Below, piece after piece: positions 5,873-8,446 of a stretch of 8,446 nt of DNA. Numbering within the stretch: the first letter of the stretch is position 1; every line of letters starts with the position of its first letter. Source of the stretch: CAZCBJ01 sp964496705 (GTDB lineage Bacteria; Chloroflexota; Anaerolineae; Anaerolineales; Anaerolineaceae); NCBI GenBank assembly GCA_964496705.1, contig CAZCBJ010000178.1, positions 1-8,446 of the forward strand, read 5' to 3'. The notes below the pieces were generated by a model. It was not told the DNA's origin and did no database searches. It saw only the letters and a program-made list of their open reading frames with translations. Both the position numbers and the translations under genes were made by a program.

Positions 5873-5881
5873 ATCAGACCC

Positions 5882-6796
5882 ATGATTGAAAATGTGATGA
5901 TGATCTTCAATCCACTGGCCAACCTCGGGCGCGCCTGGCCCATCGCCGCAAGCCTGCGCCCGCTGGTCGAGCGCTTCTGGGGCGCAGATTGGTCCGGCAC
6001 GGTCTATCCTAAACACGCCACCGAGGTGGCCTACCGCGCCGCCAGACAGGGCTACGACCTGGTCGTCGCGCTGGGCGGTGACGGCACCGTCCACGAGGTG
6101 ATCAACGGCCTGATGCAGGTACCCGCCGAGCGCCGCCCCCGCCTGGGGATCGTGCCCATCGGCACGGGCAACGATTTCGCCCACAGCCTGGGCATCTCCG
6201 CGGATACGCAGACCGCGCTGCAGCAGGTACTGGACGGCAGCCCGCAGGCGGTGGATGTCGGTCTGATCGAGGAGAACAGCGGAAGGCGGGAATACTGGAT
6301 GAACTCGCTGGGCATTGGCTTCGACGCCATCGGCACCATCCGCTCGCGGCGCATTCCCATCCTCAAAGGCTTCCTGCTCTATTTGCTGGCCGCCCTCCAG
6401 ACCATGATCCTGGATTACCAGACCTTCGGACTGACCCTGCAGGTGGACGGCAGGCTGATCCACGAACGGGCTTTGATGCTGATCCTGTGCAACGGCAGGC
6501 GCGAGGGCGGCGGTTTTCATATCGCCCCTCAGGCGGAGTTGAACGATCAGCGCATGCATTACGTGGGCGTGCGCACCATCTCGCGCGCCAGGATGTTCCA
6601 GACCCTGCCCTACTTCCTGCGTGGTCAGCAGACCCGCCTGCCGCACGTCTTCCACGGCGATTTCCGCGCCATCCACATCCAATCCGACCGACCGATGGTC
6701 TACCACGCTGACGGAGAAATCCTGGCCAACTTGCGCAGTGACGTGACCGGACTCAAAGTCAGCATCCTCCCTTCGGCGGTGCAGGTGATGTGCTGA
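5882..6796 (+). CDS. Diacylglycerol kinase family lipid kinase (DAGKc, YegS/LCB5 type)
   Basis: The 304-residue product has the DAGK catalytic signature: FNPLAN near residues 9-14, GGDGTVHEVINGL (65-77) and PIGTGNDFA (92-100), then NSLGIGFDA (141-149), GGGFHIAPQAELND (209-222) and a C-terminal DGE (277-279), as in YegS/BmrU-like kinases. These enzymes transfer phosphate from ATP to a lipid hydroxyl such as diacylglycerol or a long-chain base at the cytoplasmic membrane face. The length is normal and all core motifs are intact. It starts 25 nt after the nucleotidyltransferase gene, so it is likely on the same transcript, but the family is common in housekeeping contexts and a role in peptide maturation should not be assumed. 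The exact lipid cannot be read from the sequence. Confidence 0.9.
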   Translation: MIENVMMIFNPLANLGRAWPIAASLRPLVERFWGADWSGTVYPKHATEVAYRAARQGYDLVVALGGDGTVHEVINGLMQVPAERRPRLGIVPIGTGNDFAHSLGISADTQTALQQVLDGSPQAVDVGLIEENSGRREYWMNSLGIGFDAIGTIRSRRIPILKGFLLYLLAALQTMILDYQTFGLTLQVDGRLIHERALMLILCNGRREGGGFHIAPQAELNDQRMHYVGVRTISRARMFQTLPYFLRGQQTRLPHVFHGDFRAIHIQSDRPMVYHADGEILANLRSDVTGLKVSILPSAVQVMC

Positions 6797-6806
6797 ACAG
6801 GTAGAG

Positions 6807-6812
6807 TATAAT
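6807..6812 (+). promoter_or_regulatory. TATAAT box of the XPB-like-domain gene, probably leaderless
   Basis: A perfect TATAAT ends 7 nt before the ATG at 6820, in the 23-nt gap after the lipid kinase gene. The intervening TTTCCCGC has no Shine-Dalgarno sequence. Geometry matches 2765-2770, implying a transcript that begins at or next to the start codon and a new transcription unit here. Confidence 0.6.
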
Positions 6813-6819
6813 TTCCCGC

Positions 6820-8446
6820 ATGCCGGATTTATCCCATGCTTTGCAGGGTTCCGACCTGGGTTTTTTGCGCATGGTGGCCTACGCCTGGGGTTTTGAGCTG
6901 AGCGCCCCGGACGCCTTCACCGCCCTGCCGGTGGTGGTCAACAACCTGCGCAACCGCGCGCTGGTGGCGGAGGTGATCGAGTCGCTCATCCCCGAAGCGC
7001 AAGAAGCCTTGAGCGCTTTGCTGGAAGCCGACGGGCGCCTGCCCTGGGCGCTGTTCACCCGCCGCTTTGGCGAAGTGCGCGTGATGGGCGCCGCCCGCCG
7101 CGACCGCGAGCGCCCTGATCTCTCGCCCATCTCCCCCGCCGAGGTGCTCTGGTACCGCGCCTTGATTGGCCGCACTTTTTTCAATCTGCCGCCGGAACCG
7201 CAGGAATTCGCATTCATCCCCGAGGACCTGCTCGGGCTGCTGCCCCTGCGCCTCCAGCCCGCTTCCCGCGCGCTCGGCAGGCCTGCCTCTCCCGCCGAAT
7301 GCGCCCATCCCACCCCGGTCAACGACCGCATCCTCGACCACGCCTGCACGCTGCTGGCTGCGCTCAGATTACAGCTCCCCATCGATCAGGCCTGCTCCTT
7401 CGAATGGATATTGCCGAAACTGACCCTCAAAGCCATCCTGTTCACCGCCGGCCTTTTGGATGCCGATGATCTGCCCATCCCCGAAGACACCCGCGCCTTC
7501 CTGGAGGCCAGCCGCCCCGCCGCGCTTTTCCAACTGGCAAATGCCTGGCTGAGCAGCAGATCGCATAACGACCTGCGCCTGCTGCCGGGCTTGAGTTTCG
7601 AAGGCGATTGGCGCAACGATCCGCTGGAAACCCGCCGGGCAGTGTGCAGGATGCTGGCTGAGTTGCCCGCAGGCGCCTGGTGGAGTATTTCCGCCTTCAT
7701 CGCTGCGGTCAAGGAAACCAATCCCGACTTTCAGCGCCCCGCCGGCGATTACGATTCCTGGTTCATCCACAAAACCGGCAGCGAAACCTACCTGCGCGGA
7801 TTTTCAGCATGGGATGAGGCGGACGGCGCGCTGCTGCGCCACCTGATCACCGGCCCGCTGCACTGGCTGGGCTTTCTTGACCTGGCAGCGCCGGATGGAC
7901 AGTCGCCCCCGGCTGCCTTCCGGCCCTCTGCCTGGTCAGAAAAGCTGTGGCTGAGCCAGCCGCCGGACTATCCGGCAAGTGAAACCGCGCGCCTGCATGC
8001 CAGCCCGGACGGCGAGCTGCGCCTGCCCGCCCGCGTCCCGCGCTCGGCTCGCTACCTCATCGCCCGATTCTGCGAATGGAAAGAGGAGAACGCGCAGGAA
8101 TATGTCTACCGGCTGACCCCCACCTCGCTGGAGAGAGCGCGCAGTCAGGGATTAAAAGTGAGTCATCTGGTCACCCTGCTGCGGCGGCATGCCGTTTCGC
8201 CTCTACCGCCCACATTGATACAGGCGTTGGAACGCTGGGAGCGATTCGGGCCTCAGGCGGGCATCCAGAGGGTGGTATTGCTGCGGGTGGCATCTCCCGA
8301 GATCATCACCGCCCTGCAGCGCTCCCGCGCCGCCCGCCATCTGGGACAGGCCGTCTCCCCCACTGTGGTCATCATCAAACCCGGCGGCGAAGCCGCTGTG
8401 CGCAGCGCGCTGGCTGAATTGGGCTACCTCTCCGCCTTCCATCTGG
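6820..8446 (+). CDS. Large protein with XPB/Ssl2-type helicase-associated C-terminal domain (partial)
   Basis: An uninterrupted frame of 542 codons runs from ATG 6820 off the right edge, so the C-terminus is missing. The start is placed by the leaderless TATAAT and opens MPDLSHALQGSDLGFLRMVA. The stretch from about residue 400 on (YLIARFCEW, YVYRLTPTSLERA, LVTLLRRHAV, LIQALERWERFG, VVLLRVASPEIITAL, VVIIKPGG, LAELGYL) follows the pattern of the helicase C-terminal XPB/Ssl2-like domain (PF13625), in which a winged-helix-like YRLTP segment precedes a repeated beta-alpha unit. No Walker A or DEAD-box motif is visible, so this is probably not a helicase by itself; Chloroflexota and Actinobacteria often carry such stand-alone proteins, sometimes next to a separate XPB-like helicase. 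Whether one follows downstream cannot be seen. It is probably unrelated to the peptide locus. Confidence 0.75.
   Translation, partial: MPDLSHALQGSDLGFLRMVAYAWGFELSAPDAFTALPVVVNNLRNRALVAEVIESLIPEAQEALSALLEADGRLPWALFTRRFGEVRVMGAARRDRERPDLSPISPAEVLWYRALIGRTFFNLPPEPQEFAFIPEDLLGLLPLRLQPASRALGRPASPAECAHPTPVNDRILDHACTLLAALRLQLPIDQACSFEWILPKLTLKAILFTAGLLDADDLPIPEDTRAFLEASRPAALFQLANAWLSSRSHNDLRLLPGLSFEGDWRNDPLETRRAVCRMLAELPAGAWWSISAFIAAVKETNPDFQRPAGDYDSWFIHKTGSETYLRGFSAWDEADGALLRHLITGPLHWLGFLDLAAPDGQSPPAAFRPSAWSEKLWLSQPPDYPASETARLHASPDGELRLPARVPRSARYLIARFCEWKEENAQEYVYRLTPTSLERARSQGLKVSHLVTLLRRHAVSPLPPTLIQALERWERFGPQAGIQRVVLLRVASPEIITALQRSRAARHLGQAVSPTVVIIKPGGEAAVRSALAELGYLSAFHL

Noticed and set aside
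5786..6706. 306-codon open frame on the minus strand
   Set aside because: It is antisense to the lipid kinase gene, which has all family motifs. The product resembles no family.

Overview
The window looks like bacterial chromosome from a GC-rich genome. My best guess is Chloroflexota (Anaerolineae-like), based on protein style, short structured intergenic repeats, and strong TATAAT boxes placed 6-7 nt before start codons. That assignment is an inference, not something the sequence proves. All genes seen are on the + strand.

Layout. Positions 1-790 hold no gene. They contain two copies of a roughly 155-160 bp direct repeat full of small hairpins, one imperfect hairpin, and two inverted-repeat modules spaced exactly 74 bp apart. 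Positions 791-2657 form a compact peptide-maturation locus: a PqqD-like protein (836-1120), the remains of a GC-rich Cys/Gly repeat peptide gene with broken frames (1191-1440), an intact AT-rich 67-residue Cys/Gly repeat peptide (1531-1734), and an HPr-kinase-like protein (1761-2657). Next come an ABC transporter with fused membrane and ATPase domains (2777-4627) and an overlapping nucleotidyltransferase-fold protein (4624-5856). A diacylglycerol-kinase-family lipid kinase follows (5882-6796). Last is a long partial gene whose C-terminal part resembles the XPB/Ssl2-type helicase-associated domain (6820 to the window end).

How the genes may work together. PqqD-like protein, short precursor, HprK-like kinase, ABC exporter and nucleotidyltransferase is the accessory set known around some lasso-peptide (RiPP) clusters. 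Here the lasso protease and cyclase, radical SAM enzymes, and an exporter peptidase domain are all absent from the window. Both peptides carry Cys-x-x-Gly units repeating every 10-12 residues, which I do not recognise as a named RiPP family. The proposed route is leader binding by the PqqD-like protein, modification by the kinase and/or nucleotidyltransferase, and export by the ABC protein.

The most striking structural feature is an AT-rich block of about 860 bp (roughly 1430-2290). It carries the intact peptide gene and the first ~175 residues of the kinase-like gene, and it ends abruptly just after the P-loop codons, where the same reading frame continues at very high GC. This suggests that precursor and kinase N-terminal half were exchanged together, next to a decaying native-composition precursor.
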